Shown piece by piece: positions 1 through 7,670 of a stretch of DNA of 33,749 nt. The position numbers and the translations under genes were made by a program. Under the pieces are notes generated by a model that had not been told where the DNA came from, searched no databases, and worked only from the letters and a program-made list of their open reading frames with translations. The stretch comes from Chloroflexota bacterium (GTDB lineage: Bacteria > Chloroflexota > Limnocylindria > Limnocylindrales > CSP1-4): positions 1 to 33,749 of the forward strand of contig CAKKPP010000005.1 in the NCBI GenBank assembly GCA_919901745.1, given 5' to 3'. Every line of letters begins with the position of its first letter. Position 1 is the stretch's first letter.

Positions 1-1
1 C

Positions 2-397
2 GGAGCCGAGGAGCCTGAGCCGTCAGCGCTTTTCCAGCACAGCCGGGACGCGACCGATGCCGTGTTCGGTGGACACTGGGCGACAGACCTCGCCGATGGG
101 TGGCTGGCCCTCACCGACACGGTGACGCGGCGGGGCGTCGTGCTCACCTTCGACCGCCAGGTCTTTCCGCATGCCTGGCTGTGGCAGGTCTATGGCGGTT
201 GGCGCGCTCACCACCACGTCGCGCTCGAACCATGGACCAGCCACCCGCAGCGGCTCGAGGATGCTGTCGCCGCCGGGCGAGCGCGGCTGCTCGCGCCGGG
301 TGAGACGCTTGAAACGGAGGTCGCGTTCGTCCTGTTCGAGGGCCTTGAGCAGGTGGGGAGCGTCAGCCACGCGGGCGGCTCCATCCGCGTCCGATGA
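2..397 (+). CDS. Aldose 1-epimerase-like protein, C-terminal part (5' end outside window)
   Basis: The reading frame is open from the first bases of the window to a TGA at 395, so this is the last ~131 residues of a gene that begins upstream. Visible features are an aromatic/His stretch (WRAHHHVALEPWTSHP) followed by a PGETLETEVAFVLFEG segment. This pattern of a conserved EPW-type strand and then a 'L.PGE.l...v.f' strand resembles the end of the aldose 1-epimerase/galactose mutarotase beta-sandwich, which interconverts sugar anomers. A GTG at 62 could be mistaken for the start, but the frame clearly continues upstream. The family call rests on the C-terminal strands only, because the catalytic His/Glu region lies outside the window. 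Confidence 0.55.
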   Translation, partial: GAEEPEPSALFQHSRDATDAVFGGHWATDLADGWLALTDTVTRRGVVLTFDRQVFPHAWLWQVYGGWRAHHHVALEPWTSHPQRLEDAVAAGRARLLAPGETLETEVAFVLFEGLEQVGSVSHAGGSIRVR

Positions 398-434
398 TGG
401 GCGGGAACATGATTCGCAGCCACTGGTCTTTGGA

Positions 435-605
435 GTGACCTCGGCGACGCCGCGACGAATTCGGGTCGCCGACGATCTGGACCGGATCTATTGGGCAGCC
501 GAGACGTTCGACAACCCGAAGCTCGACGGCTACCACTGGCTCTTCTTCCGCGCCCCGGATGGGAACGTCTACGCGCTCCAGCAGGAGCGGGCGGCGGCTC
601 CGTGA
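435..605 (+). pseudogene. VOC (glyoxalase/bleomycin-resistance) family C-terminal remnant
   Basis: About 57 codons from a GTG at 435 encode a segment ending YHWLFFRAPDGNVYALQQE, typical of the last beta strands of a vicinal-oxygen-chelate domain (H..fFRdPDGN.y.l). A complete VOC domain needs about 120 residues, and nothing upstream in this frame looks like its first half; that part of the frame overlaps the epimerase gene. There is no convincing ribosome binding site. The TGA overlaps the GTG of the next gene. I read it as a 5'-truncated VOC gene, though a short expressed protein cannot be excluded. Confidence 0.35.
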
Positions 606-988
606 AGCGACTCGGCATCCTGGTGGCAGCGTTGTCTATCGGATCGATGCTGCTGCTCCTGATCGTCGGATTGGGCTCGAGAGGGCAGACGTTCGTTGAC
701 GGTCTTCCGATCGGCGACCGGGTCGACGGCGACGCGCGCTTCACCGACTTCGCCCTCGCGACACTCGATCGGACCACGCCTGGCCACGCCGAGGTCGTCA
801 CGATCGATGCGTACGTGCCCGATTTTCGTGCGCCCCGATGGTCGGTCGAACGCCGAGCGGAACGACACGCCAGTGACATGGCATCCATGATGGTCACAGT
901 CTCCAGATGGCCGCGCGGATCGCGTGGGCGAAGACGAAACGGCGTGACGGCCCGCCGGCCGGGCGATAGGGTATTGATGACCGATTGA
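602..988 (+). CDS. Small membrane-anchored protein of unknown function
   Basis: This 128-residue protein starts at a GTG that overlaps the stop of the VOC remnant in a GTGA arrangement. Residues about 4-24 form one hydrophobic segment (LGILVAALSIGSMLLLLIVGLG) after a Lys-Arg start, so the N-terminus is a signal anchor or uncleaved signal peptide. The rest is soluble and Arg-rich toward the end. I do not recognise the family. The C-terminal part after about residue 85 is low-complexity and basic and might be a read-through of non-coding sequence, so the true protein may be a truncated or decayed gene. The start was chosen because the membrane segment begins directly after it. Confidence 0.4.
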   Translation: MKRLGILVAALSIGSMLLLLIVGLGSRGQTFVDGLPIGDRVDGDARFTDFALATLDRTTPGHAEVVTIDAYVPDFRAPRWSVERRAERHASDMASMMVTVSRWPRGSRGRRRNGVTARRPGDRVLMTD

Positions 989-1001
989 GAGGAGGCGCTC
1001 A

Positions 1002-1442
1002 ATGCCCGAACGGACAAACGAGGAGGTCGTGCGCGCGTACCTGGGGGCCATGGAAGCAAAGGATATCGACGCGGTCTCGACGTTGCGCCATCCCGACTTC
1101 ACATCGGAGTGGCCGCAATCCGGGGAGCGAATCCGCGGCGACGCGAACATGCGGGCGATCGACGAGCACTATCCGGGCGGGCTGCCCGATCAGCACACGG
1201 GCCACATCGTGGGCAGCGAGGATCGGTGGGTCGTGACGCCCTCGTACACGATCCAGAGAGTCGTCGGCAGCGGGGATTTCTGGTGGGGCGACGGGACGAT
1301 GTCCTACTCCGACGGATCAACCTGGTTCGCCGCGATGCTCCTGGAGGTCCGCGACGGCAGGATCTATCGCGAGACTGCCTACTTCTGCGAACCGTTCGAG
1401 GCACCAGCCTGGCGTGCCCAATGGGTGGAGCGGATGGACTGA
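1002..1442 (+). CDS. SnoaL-like / nuclear transport factor 2-fold protein
   Basis: The 146-residue protein begins at an ATG preceded by a strong AGGAGG at 6-base spacing, which fixes the start. Its sequence follows the SnoaL/NTF2 pattern: an N-terminal helix with NEEVVRAYLGAMEAKDIDAV, a 'HPDF' strand, then beta strands with many aromatics and a C-terminal 'GRIYRETAYFCEPFEAPAWRAQW' strand. Family members are small cone-shaped barrels acting as isomerases, hydrolases or binding proteins. The specific substrate cannot be read from the sequence. It stands alone between the small membrane protein and the NADH dehydrogenase, with about 57 bases before the next gene. Confidence 0.75.
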   Translation: MPERTNEEVVRAYLGAMEAKDIDAVSTLRHPDFTSEWPQSGERIRGDANMRAIDEHYPGGLPDQHTGHIVGSEDRWVVTPSYTIQRVVGSGDFWWGDGTMSYSDGSTWFAAMLLEVRDGRIYRETAYFCEPFEAPAWRAQWVERMD

Positions 1443-1487
1443 CTCTGCGGCAGGGCTCCTGCCAGCGTCGATCGACAGGGGCTTCGA

Positions 1488-1493
1488 TACGAT
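1488..1493 (+). promoter_or_regulatory. -10-like element for a leaderless ndh transcript
   Basis: TACGAT ends six bases before the ATG at 1500. A transcript starting 6-7 bases after this hexamer would begin at the start codon, and there is no Shine-Dalgarno sequence. No clear -35 was seen. Confidence 0.5.
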
Positions 1494-1499
1494 GGGACG

Positions 1500-2855
1500 A
1501 TGTCAGGCGCCCATCGTGTCGTCGTCGTCGGTGGAGGATTCGGCGGGCTGTACGCGGCCCGAGAACTGGGGCGCGACCAGGCGGTCGACCTGACCCTCGT
1601 TGACCGACGCAACTTCCACCTCTTCCAGCCGCTGCTCTACCAGGTCGCGACGGGGGCCCTTGCGCCGGGCGAGATCGCACAACCGCTGCGCTCGATCCTG
1701 CGTCGCCAGCAGAACACTAGCGTGCTGCTGGGCGAGGCGGTCGGCATCGATCCCGAACGGCGCGAGATCCTGCTTTCCGACGGCGGGCCGATCGGTTACG
1801 ACTCCCTCGTCGTCGCAACCGGGGCGCGATTCTCGTATTTCGGCCATGACGAGTGGGCGCCGAACGCCCCCGGGTTGAAGTCACTGGACGACGCGCTGGA
1901 GATCCGGCGGCGAATCCTCATCGCGTTCGAGGCGGCGGAACGAGAGGCTGTTCCGGAGCGGCGGGCCGAATGGATGACCTTCGTTGTCGTCGGTGGTGGG
2001 CCGACCGGGGTCGAACTGGCCGGAGCGCTGGGCGAGATCGCCAACGACACGCTCCGCCGCGACTTCCGCTCGATCAATTCTCCCGATGCACGGATCCTCC
2101 TGGTCGAGGCGCTCGATCGCATCCTGCCGGGGTACCCGGAGGGCCAGTCGGCGTCCGCGGCGCATCAGCTCGGGCGGCTCGGGGTGACGGTCCGGACGAG
2201 AACGCGAGTCATCCACGTCGACGACGCGTCCGTTCGGGTCGAGGTCGCGGGCGTCCGCAAGGATGCGGCGGCGGAGGGGGCGGCGGACGTGGAGGTGATT
2301 CCGACGCGGACCGTCCTGTGGGCCGCTGGCGTCCTCGCCTCGAGTTTCGGGCGGAAGGTTGCCGAGGCGACAGGTGCCGAGACCGATCGGAACGGTCGAA
2401 TCCTCGTGGAGCCGGACCTCACCGTGCCGGGCCATCCCGAGATCTTCGTGATCGGCGATGCGGCGGTGCAGCCCTGGAAGGACGGCCGACCCGTACCGGG
2501 CGTCGCACAGGGTGCGATTCAAGCGGGCAAGTTCGTGGCCCGGACGATCCGTCGGCGGCTCGGTGGGGAGACCAGCGGACCGTTCTCCTACCAGGACCGC
2601 GGCGACGTGGCAGTCATCGGTCGGTTGTCGGGCGTGACGAACATCGGCTGGCTGGGGCCGCTCGGGCGGCAGAGCGGATTCCTCGCGTGGATGCTCTGGC
2701 TCGGGATCCACATCCTCTATCTCATCGGGTTCGCGAACCGGATCGTGGTCGTCGTCCGCTGGGCATTCAGCTTCGTCACTCACGGTCGAGGGTCGCGCCT
2801 GATCACGGGCAACCCGCTCCTGCCGCCGATCGAGGAGCCGGAACCGCCTGCGTAG
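1500..2855 (+). CDS. ndh: Type II NADH dehydrogenase (NDH-2), FAD-dependent
   Basis: This 451-residue protein has the two-dinucleotide-fold layout of NDH-2. The FAD-binding motif VVVGGGFGGLYAARELG is at residues ~7-24, the NADH-binding motif VVVGGGPTGVELAGALGEI at ~162-180, and the second FAD contact (FVIGDAA) at ~315-322. The segment GVAQGAIQAGKFVA is the usual AQxAxQ-like quinone/FAD region of the family. The C-terminal ~60 residues contain a hydrophobic stretch (LAWMLWLGIHILYLIGF) that normally anchors NDH-2 to the cytoplasmic membrane. The enzyme passes electrons from NADH to quinone without pumping protons. Length matches the family (400-450). The gene is monocistronic with a leaderless-type promoter. 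NADH made by the formate dehydrogenase nearby could be one of its substrates (inference). Confidence 0.9.
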   Translation: MSGAHRVVVVGGGFGGLYAARELGRDQAVDLTLVDRRNFHLFQPLLYQVATGALAPGEIAQPLRSILRRQQNTSVLLGEAVGIDPERREILLSDGGPIGYDSLVVATGARFSYFGHDEWAPNAPGLKSLDDALEIRRRILIAFEAAEREAVPERRAEWMTFVVVGGGPTGVELAGALGEIANDTLRRDFRSINSPDARILLVEALDRILPGYPEGQSASAAHQLGRLGVTVRTRTRVIHVDDASVRVEVAGVRKDAAAEGAADVEVIPTRTVLWAAGVLASSFGRKVAEATGAETDRNGRILVEPDLTVPGHPEIFVIGDAAVQPWKDGRPVPGVAQGAIQAGKFVARTIRRRLGGETSGPFSYQDRGDVAVIGRLSGVTNIGWLGPLGRQSGFLAWMLWLGIHILYLIGFANRIVVVVRWAFSFVTHGRGSRLITGNPLLPPIEEPEPPA

Positions 2856-2886
2856 TCCAGGAGCCTGGTCCCGCGCGACATCGCGC

Positions 2887-2892
2887 TACCAT
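2887..2892 (+). promoter_or_regulatory. -10-like element for a leaderless MBL-fold gene
   Basis: TACCAT ends six bases before the ATG at 2899. The same spacing is seen before ndh, the cyclase, fdhD and the PPOX gene. No ribosome binding site precedes the ATG. Confidence 0.45.
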
Positions 2893-2898
2893 CCGGGC

Positions 2899-3708
2899 AT
2901 GTACGGCGTGCCGGTCACCCGCCGGACGTTCCTTGCGGATCTTGGCCGCGGGGCGGGAGCGCTCGTGGTCCTCGGTGCGATCGGGTGTGTGCCTGGCGGC
3001 GCCGATGCGTCCGCATCGGACTCAGCGATCCCCGGTGGACCCGGGACGGCGCCGACGGGATCACCGGGCCGCGATCCGGGCGATTCGAACCCGCCCGGGA
3101 GTTCCGTCCCCGGAGGCGAGGGCGTCTCATGGCGACGGGTCGATCTCGGATTCGTGTCCGCGTACGTCCTGTTCCACGGCGGCGAGGCGGCCATCGTCGA
3201 TACCGGCGTCCAGGGCAGCGGCGACGACATCGAGGCCGCGCTGACGGCCGTCGGCCTCGGCTGGGATGCAGTCGGGCACGTGGTCCTGACGCACCGGCAC
3301 GGGGATCACATTGGGAGTGTCGACGAGGTCCTCGCCCGCGCGGCGGCCGCGACCGCCTACGCGGGAACCGCCGAGCTGTCGTCGATCGCGGCGCCGCGCG
3401 CCCTCGTGGCGGTCGGTGACGGTGACGAGATCTTCGGACTCCGGGTCATCGCGACGCCGGGGCACACGGCGGGCCATATCTCGGTCCTGGATCCGATCGC
3501 CGGGATCCTCGTGGCCGGCGATGCGCTGAACACGTCCGGCGGGAAGGTCACCGGCGCGAACCCGCAGTTCAGTTCCGACATGGACGTTGCGCGGGCGTCG
3601 GTGGCGAAGCTGGCCGGGTTTGCGTACGAAACGCTGCTCGTCGGCCACGGCGCCCCGATCGAGTCCGGCGCATCCGCCCTGGTTGCCGCGCTGGCAGCGG
3701 CAGGTTAG
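2899..3708 (+). CDS. Exported metallo-beta-lactamase-fold hydrolase
   Basis: The 269-residue protein starts with a twin-arginine-type signal (TRRTFLADLG at 7-16, then a hydrophobic stretch to about residue 29) ending in a possible lipobox (AIGC, Cys30). It is therefore probably a Tat-exported lipoprotein, although Ala at -3 makes the lipobox weak. A Pro/Gly/Ser-rich linker (~31-75) leads to the MBL domain with the zinc motif HRHGDH (132-137), PGHTAGH (His189), AGDA (Asp208) and GHG (His250), so all metal ligands are present. MBL-fold enzymes hydrolyse lactams, thioesters or phosphoesters; the substrate is unknown here. The stop overlaps by three bases the stop of the convergent cyclase gene. 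Confidence 0.85.
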   Translation: MYGVPVTRRTFLADLGRGAGALVVLGAIGCVPGGADASASDSAIPGGPGTAPTGSPGRDPGDSNPPGSSVPGGEGVSWRRVDLGFVSAYVLFHGGEAAIVDTGVQGSGDDIEAALTAVGLGWDAVGHVVLTHRHGDHIGSVDEVLARAAAATAYAGTAELSSIAAPRALVAVGDGDEIFGLRVIATPGHTAGHISVLDPIAGILVAGDALNTSGGKVTGANPQFSSDMDVARASVAKLAGFAYETLLVGHGAPIESGASALVAALAAAG

Positions 3709-4898
3709 GTCAGACCAACCACGTCCACGACGTCGATCGGGTGTGAGAAGCCCTTGAACGTCAGTTCGCCGATCGGCCGGACGGTCACGAGCTCCTCGAC
3801 CGCGGCATGCGCCCGCGGATTGAGCAGGATGCCGCCGTCCTCGGCCTCGGCGCAGAGTCGGGCGGCGAGGTTGACCACCGATCCCACCGCGGCGTAATCG
3901 ACCCGGTCTTCGAAGCCGATCCGCCCCAAGGTCGCGAATCCCGTCGCCACGCCGACGCCGAATCCGAGTCGGTGGCCGAGCCGTCGCCATCCTGCTGCGA
4001 GCCTGGCCACGTCGGTGCGCATCGCCACGGCCATCTGGATCGCCCGTTCGACGTGGTCGGACTGCGCCACGGGGTCGTTGAAGAAGACCATCAGTCCGTC
4101 GCCCGTGAAACGCTCGAGGGTTCCCTCGGCTTCGGCGACCCGCCGCCCCATCGCCGCGTGGTACGTGCCGAGAATCCCGATCACCTCCTCAGGCTCAGCG
4201 GACTCGCTGAATGCCGTGAAGCCGCGCAGATCGCAGAAGACCACGGTGATCTCGCGTCGATGGCCCTGGAGCAGCCGCTCGCCGTCGTCGCTGGACACGA
4301 GCGCGGCCACCTGTGGCGAGATGTAGCGAGCCAGTTCAGCACGCTGCCGCTCGATCGTCTGGACCAGCTGTGTCGTCCCGAGCGCGATCACGGCCTGATT
4401 CGCGAAGAGGGTCACCATCTCGATGTCCGCGTCGCTGAATGGCATGGGTTCGTCGCGCCAGATCGAGATGACGCCGACGACGACATCGTCCTTGAGCATC
4501 GGCACGCCCAGCATCGCGCGGAAGCCCCCAAGGCGCATCGCCTCCGGGTAGTCGTACTCGGGGTCCTCGAGAACGTCCGGGATGTGCACGGGACGCCGCT
4601 CGATTGCGGTCCGCCCGGTGAGCGTGGCCCGAGTCGGGACGATGGGGTTCGCCAGGTTGTAGTCGACCACCTCGGGGGATGCGCCGATGTCGGCGACGTG
4701 GCGATAGCGACCGTCCTCCAGGAGCCGGACGAACCCGCGCTCGGCATGGCACAGCCGAACGGCGTGGCCGATGATCGCGTTGAGGACCGCGTCCAGGTCG
4801 ATCGGTGTCCGGCCGAGGCTCTGGAGGACGTCGCCGAGCGCAGCCTGGTAGGCACGGTGGTCGTCCTGTTCCTCCGGCTTGGCCGGGCGAGCCGTCAT
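3705..4898 (-). CDS. GAF-domain class III adenylate/guanylate cyclase
   Basis: This 397-residue soluble protein has a GAF sensor domain at about 25-178 (including ERGFVRLLEDGRYRHVAD and FRAMLGVPMLKDDVVVGVIS) and a class III cyclase homology domain from about 213 to the end. Both metal-binding aspartates are present: VVFCDLRGFTAFSE (Asp223) and FTGDGLMVFFNDP (Asp267). The transition-state Asn/Arg pair is in VGSVVNLAARLCAE (Asn343, Arg347). These enzymes cyclise ATP (or GTP) to a cyclic nucleotide as homodimers, and the GAF domain presumably regulates them by binding a small ligand. The start is fixed by a leaderless-type -10 six bases upstream. Nothing in the window looks like a cAMP receptor. 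Substrate choice (ATP or GTP) is not decidable by eye. Confidence 0.88.
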   Translation of the reverse strand: MTARPAKPEEQDDHRAYQAALGDVLQSLGRTPIDLDAVLNAIIGHAVRLCHAERGFVRLLEDGRYRHVADIGASPEVVDYNLANPIVPTRATLTGRTAIERRPVHIPDVLEDPEYDYPEAMRLGGFRAMLGVPMLKDDVVVGVISIWRDEPMPFSDADIEMVTLFANQAVIALGTTQLVQTIERQRAELARYISPQVAALVSSDDGERLLQGHRREITVVFCDLRGFTAFSESAEPEEVIGILGTYHAAMGRRVAEAEGTLERFTGDGLMVFFNDPVAQSDHVERAIQMAVAMRTDVARLAAGWRRLGHRLGFGVGVATGFATLGRIGFEDRVDYAAVGSVVNLAARLCAEAEDGGILLNPRAHAAVEELVTVRPIGELTFKGFSHPIDVVDVVGLT

Positions 4899-4904
4899 CG
4901 TCCG

Positions 4905-4910
4905 AGTCTA
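4905..4910 (-). promoter_or_regulatory. -10-like element for the leaderless cyclase gene
   Basis: On the minus strand TAGACT ends six bases before the cyclase ATG (4898). It faces away from the fdhA promoter about 30 bases further on, so the two genes are divergently transcribed from one short region. Confidence 0.45.
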
Positions 4911-4938
4911 CGCGCCGCCGCGGGCGATGCGCCCGCGC

Positions 4939-4944
4939 TACACT
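4939..4944 (+). promoter_or_regulatory. -10-like element for fdhA
   Basis: TACACT matches the -10 pattern seen before the NuoEF fusion gene. Transcription from about 4951 would give a ~30-base leader holding AGGAGG (4967-4972), seven bases before the GTG at 4980. This gene would therefore use a Shine-Dalgarno site rather than a leaderless start. The ATG at 4947 would lie upstream of that transcription start. Confidence 0.4.
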
Positions 4945-4979
4945 CGATGGCGTCGTCGGAATCCGCAGGAGGCGCGCAA

Positions 4980-6896
4980 GTGCCCAAGAGCTACGTTCGA
5001 CTGACCCAGCCCCTCGTTCGCGATACGAAGGGCGGCGAGCTGAGGCCCGCGACCTGGGCCGAGGCCATCGACCGGACCGTTGCCGGGTTCGCGGCCGCGA
5101 AGGCGGCCCACGGCCCGACGACCTTCGGCACCTTCAGTTGCAGCAAGGCGACCAACGAGGTCAACTTCGCGGCACAGAAGTTCAGCCGGACGGTCCTGGG
5201 CAGCAACAACATCGATAGCTGCAACCGCACCTGACACGCTCCATCCGTCGCCGGTCTGGCGACAGTGTTCGGGGCCGGCGGGGGGACCAGCTCATATCGT
5301 GAGGTCGAGGACACGGACTTCATCGTCCTGTGGGGCAGCAACGCCCGCGAGACGCATCCGATCTTCTTCCATCACGTCCTGCGCGGCGTCCACAGGGGCG
5401 CCCGGCTCTACGCGGTCGACCCGCGGCGGACCGGCTCGGCCGAGTGGGCGGATGGCTGGCTCGGCTTGGACGTGGGCAGCGATATCGCGCTGGCGAATGC
5501 CGTGGGGCGCGAGATCATCGCGGCGGGACTGGCGAACCGCGAGTTCATCGATCGAGCGACCGACGACTTCGAGGCCTACCGGGCGAAGGTCGAGAGCTAC
5601 ACCCTCGAGTACGCCGAGCGCGAGACGGGCGTCCCGGCCGACCTGATCCGCGAGATGGCCCACGCCTACGCGACCGCCGACAAGGCAATGATCTGCTGGA
5701 CGCTGGGCATCACCGAGCACCACAACGCGGTCGACAACGTCCTGGCCCTGATCAACCTGTCCCTACTGACAGGCCACGTCGGCAAGTACGGCAGCGGCCT
5801 CAACCCGCTGCGCGGCCAGAACAACGTCCAGGGCGGCGGCGACATGGGCGCCCTCCCCGATCGGCTACCAGGCTTCCAGCACGTCGAGAACGACGTCCTG
5901 CGCGCGAAGTTCGATGCGAAGTGGGGCGTCCCGGTGCCGCCGAAGCGCGGCTGGCATCTGTCGGGGATGTTCGATGCGATGGAACGCGGCGATCTCACCG
6001 CGGTCTACTGCATCGGCGAGAACCCGCTCCAGTCCGAGGCGGACCAGAAGCGGACGCGACAGCTGCTCGAAGGGTTGGACTTCCTCGTGGTCCAGGACAT
6101 CTTCCTGACGAAGACCGCGGAACTGGCCGACGTGGTACTCCCGGCAGCCGCGTCCTGGGCCGAGAGTGAGGGCACGGTCACGAATTCCGAGCGGCGCGTC
6201 CAGCGCGTGCGCAAGGCGATGGACCCACCCGGCCAGGCCCGCGACGACGTCGCGATCATCTTCGACCTGGCGAACGCCATGGGCGCCGGCTGGGGCACGG
6301 CCTCCGCCGAGGCGGTCTGGGACGAGGTCCGCGCGCTCTCGCCGGTCCATGCCGGCATGAGCTATGCACGACTCGAGGCCGAGGGTGGCCTCCAGTGGCC
6401 CTGCTACGACGAGACCCATCCCGGCGAGCTGTTCCTCCACAGCCGGCTCTGGGAGGACCCGGTGCCCGGCAATCGGGCGCCGTTCGTGCCGGTGGACCAC
6501 GACCCGCCGGTGGACAGGCTCGACGACGATTTCCCGATCCGTCTCACGACCGGGCGGCGCCTCGACTCGTACAACACCGGCGTCCAGACCGGCGGGTACA
6601 CGTCTCCGCTGCGGCGCGGCGAATCGCTGGACATGTCGCCGGAGGACGTCGCGGCGTACGGGCTGGCCGAGGGTGAACGCGTCCGGGTGGTCTCGCGGCG
6701 TGGCCAGCTGGAAGTGCCGGTCCGGACGGACCCGTCGCTGCGGCCCGGCCTGACCTTCATGACGCTCCACTTCCAGGACGACGTCGCGACAAACGTCCTC
6801 ACGATCGACGCGACGGACCCGAAGTCGGGCACGGCCGAGTTCAAGGCGACGGCGATCCGGATCGAGAGACTCGAGGTCGCCGAGCCCGTCGGCTGA
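4980..6896 (+). CDS. fdhA: Formate dehydrogenase catalytic subunit, selenocysteine at in-frame TGA 5232
   Basis: The frame reads from GTG 4980 through TGA 5232-5234 to TGA 6896, giving a 638-residue selenoprotein. The context of the TGA is decisive: IDSCNRT-[Sec85]-HAPSVAGL matches the formate dehydrogenase active site, where Sec or Cys ligates Mo/W and the next His assists. A SECIS hairpin follows. Family hallmarks include GSNARETHP, GQNNVQGGGDMGALPDRLPG, YCIGENPLQSEAD, and a molybdopterin-dinucleotide-binding C-terminal domain (RLTTGRRLDSYNTGVQT...). It oxidises formate to CO2. The protein starts at VPKSYVRLTQPLV, which corresponds to the point just after the N-terminal [4Fe-4S] domain of ordinary alpha subunits; that domain is encoded at the end of the gene at 9575. 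AGGAGG seven bases upstream supports the start. Its stop is one base from the convergent vapC stop. Confidence 0.93.
5232..5263 (+). promoter_or_regulatory. Selenocysteine UGA codon with bacterial SECIS hairpin
   Basis: Twelve bases after the UGA is a perfect 6-bp stem, GTCGCC (5247-5252) and GGCGAC (5258-5263), closing the loop GGTCT (5253-5257). The E. coli fdhF SECIS has the same GGUCU apical loop at the same distance from its UGA (remembered sequence). This is the element that SelB binds to insert selenocysteine. The hairpin is part of the coding sequence. Confidence 0.9.
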
Positions 6897-6897
6897 G

Positions 6898-7290
6898 TCA
6901 GGCCGGCCGAATCACCGGGAGTCCGATGCGGCGAGCCGCCGCGGCCTGGCGATCGTCGTAGGTCACGAACGCGGCGAGATCGGGCAGCAGACGGAGCGCC
7001 GTCGCGAGGTGGATCGTGTCCAGGGTCCGGAGCTCGGGTGGTTGCATCGACGACGCCATCCTCGCGATCGCCTGATCGACCTCGATCACCACGAGGTCCT
7101 CGACGACTCGGTCGCGATGGCCTCGATCATGCGAACGACGTTCCGATGCACGGATCGTCTCGATCACGCCGATCCGGCTCGTGGCCACGTGCTCGGCCTC
7201 GAGGAACCAGCGAAGAAGCGCGGCCGACTCCGGCTCATCGACCACCAGCTTGACCAGCGCCGACGCGTCGGCGTAGGCGAGGGCGATCAT
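6898..7290 (-). CDS. vapC: VapC-type PIN-domain ribonuclease toxin
   Basis: The 130-residue protein has the PIN-domain acidic pocket: YADASALVKLVVDEP (Asp8), VIETIRASE (Glu ~43), LDTIHLATALRL (Asp ~93) and a C-terminal YDDRQAAAARRIGLPV. VapC toxins cleave tRNA or rRNA when freed from their antitoxin. The ATG overlaps the stop of the antitoxin gene by four bases (ATGA), the standard arrangement for co-translation. The pair runs against the flanking formate dehydrogenase genes and ends one base from fdhA. VapC/PIN homology is clear; the RNA target is unknown. Confidence 0.9.
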   Translation of the reverse strand: MIALAYADASALVKLVVDEPESAALLRWFLEAEHVATSRIGVIETIRASERRSHDRGHRDRVVEDLVVIEVDQAIARMASSMQPPELRTLDTIHLATALRLLPDLAAFVTYDDRQAAAARRIGLPVIRPA

Positions 7291-7586
7291 CGCTCGTCCT
7301 CGTCACGCATCTCCTGGAGGATCTCGCTGAGCGGCCGCCCAGGAATGCGCGGCGGCGATGGGAGGAGCCGGTGGCTTCGCTTCGCCGGGGTTGCCCGGCC
7401 CTCCGCGATGAGCCGATCGATGACCGAGGTCACAGGTGCCGCGTTCGGGGTCAGGCGGGCGACCGGTTCGCCGTGTTCGGTGACCTCGAGCGTCTCGCCG
7501 GCCTTCACGCGACGTAGGTAGACCGACAGGTTCTGTCGCAGCTCGCGGACGCCGACACGGGACGTCGTGCGGTCCGGCTCGCTCAT
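7287..7586 (-). CDS. Phd/YefM-type antitoxin (VapB role)
   Basis: The 99-residue protein begins MSEPDRTTSRVGVRELRQNL, and residues 10-48 (VGVRELRQNLSVYLRRVKAG, then LEVTEHGEPVARLTP) are a textbook Phd/YefM DNA-binding and dimerisation domain. The C-terminal half (about 55-99, ending RPLSEILQEMRDEDER) is the flexible segment expected to wrap the PIN toxin. The start was chosen at this ATG because the -10/operator region lies directly upstream. A longer open frame extends far upstream but runs antisense into the NuoEF gene. The protein would neutralise VapC and repress its own promoter. Confidence 0.9.
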   Translation of the reverse strand: MSEPDRTTSRVGVRELRQNLSVYLRRVKAGETLEVTEHGEPVARLTPNAAPVTSVIDRLIAEGRATPAKRSHRLLPSPPRIPGRPLSEILQEMRDEDER

Positions 7587-7605
7587 GTAGCACATCGTAG
7601 CACAT
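7587..7605 (-). promoter_or_regulatory. vapBC promoter with direct-repeat operator
   Basis: GTAGCACAT occurs twice with a 10-bp period (7587-7595, 7597-7605), about one helical turn, directly before the antitoxin ATG and in an AT-richer patch. On the minus strand the repeat contains TACGAT ending seven bases before the ATG, so promoter and operator coincide. This fits autorepression by the antitoxin and a leaderless mRNA. Confidence 0.55.
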
Positions 7606-7657
7606 TCTCGAACACCGCCCGGCGCGCCGGGCGTCGCGCCGACGGAGCGCCGCGGGC

Positions 7658-7663
7658 TACACT
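7658..7663 (+). promoter_or_regulatory. -10-like element for the leaderless NuoEF gene
   Basis: TACACT ends seven bases before the ATG at 7671, and no ribosome binding site is present. It shows that the diaphorase genes have their own promoter, separate from fdhA. Confidence 0.5.
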
Positions 7664-7670
7664 CGGGGCG

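Noticed and set aside
1853..3244. Long plus-strand frame overlapping ndh and the MBL gene
   Set aside because: Arg/Gly-rich, no domain, and it overlaps two well-supported genes in another frame.
4947..4979. ATG 4947 as the fdhA start
   Set aside because: It would lie only two bases after the -10-like element and upstream of the AGGAGG; GTG 4980 has correct spacing.
5265..6896. Reading fdhA as two genes or as a pseudogene with a premature stop
   Set aside because: The TGA is at the exact Sec position, the frame is unchanged on both sides and a SECIS hairpin follows, so read-through as selenocysteine explains it better.
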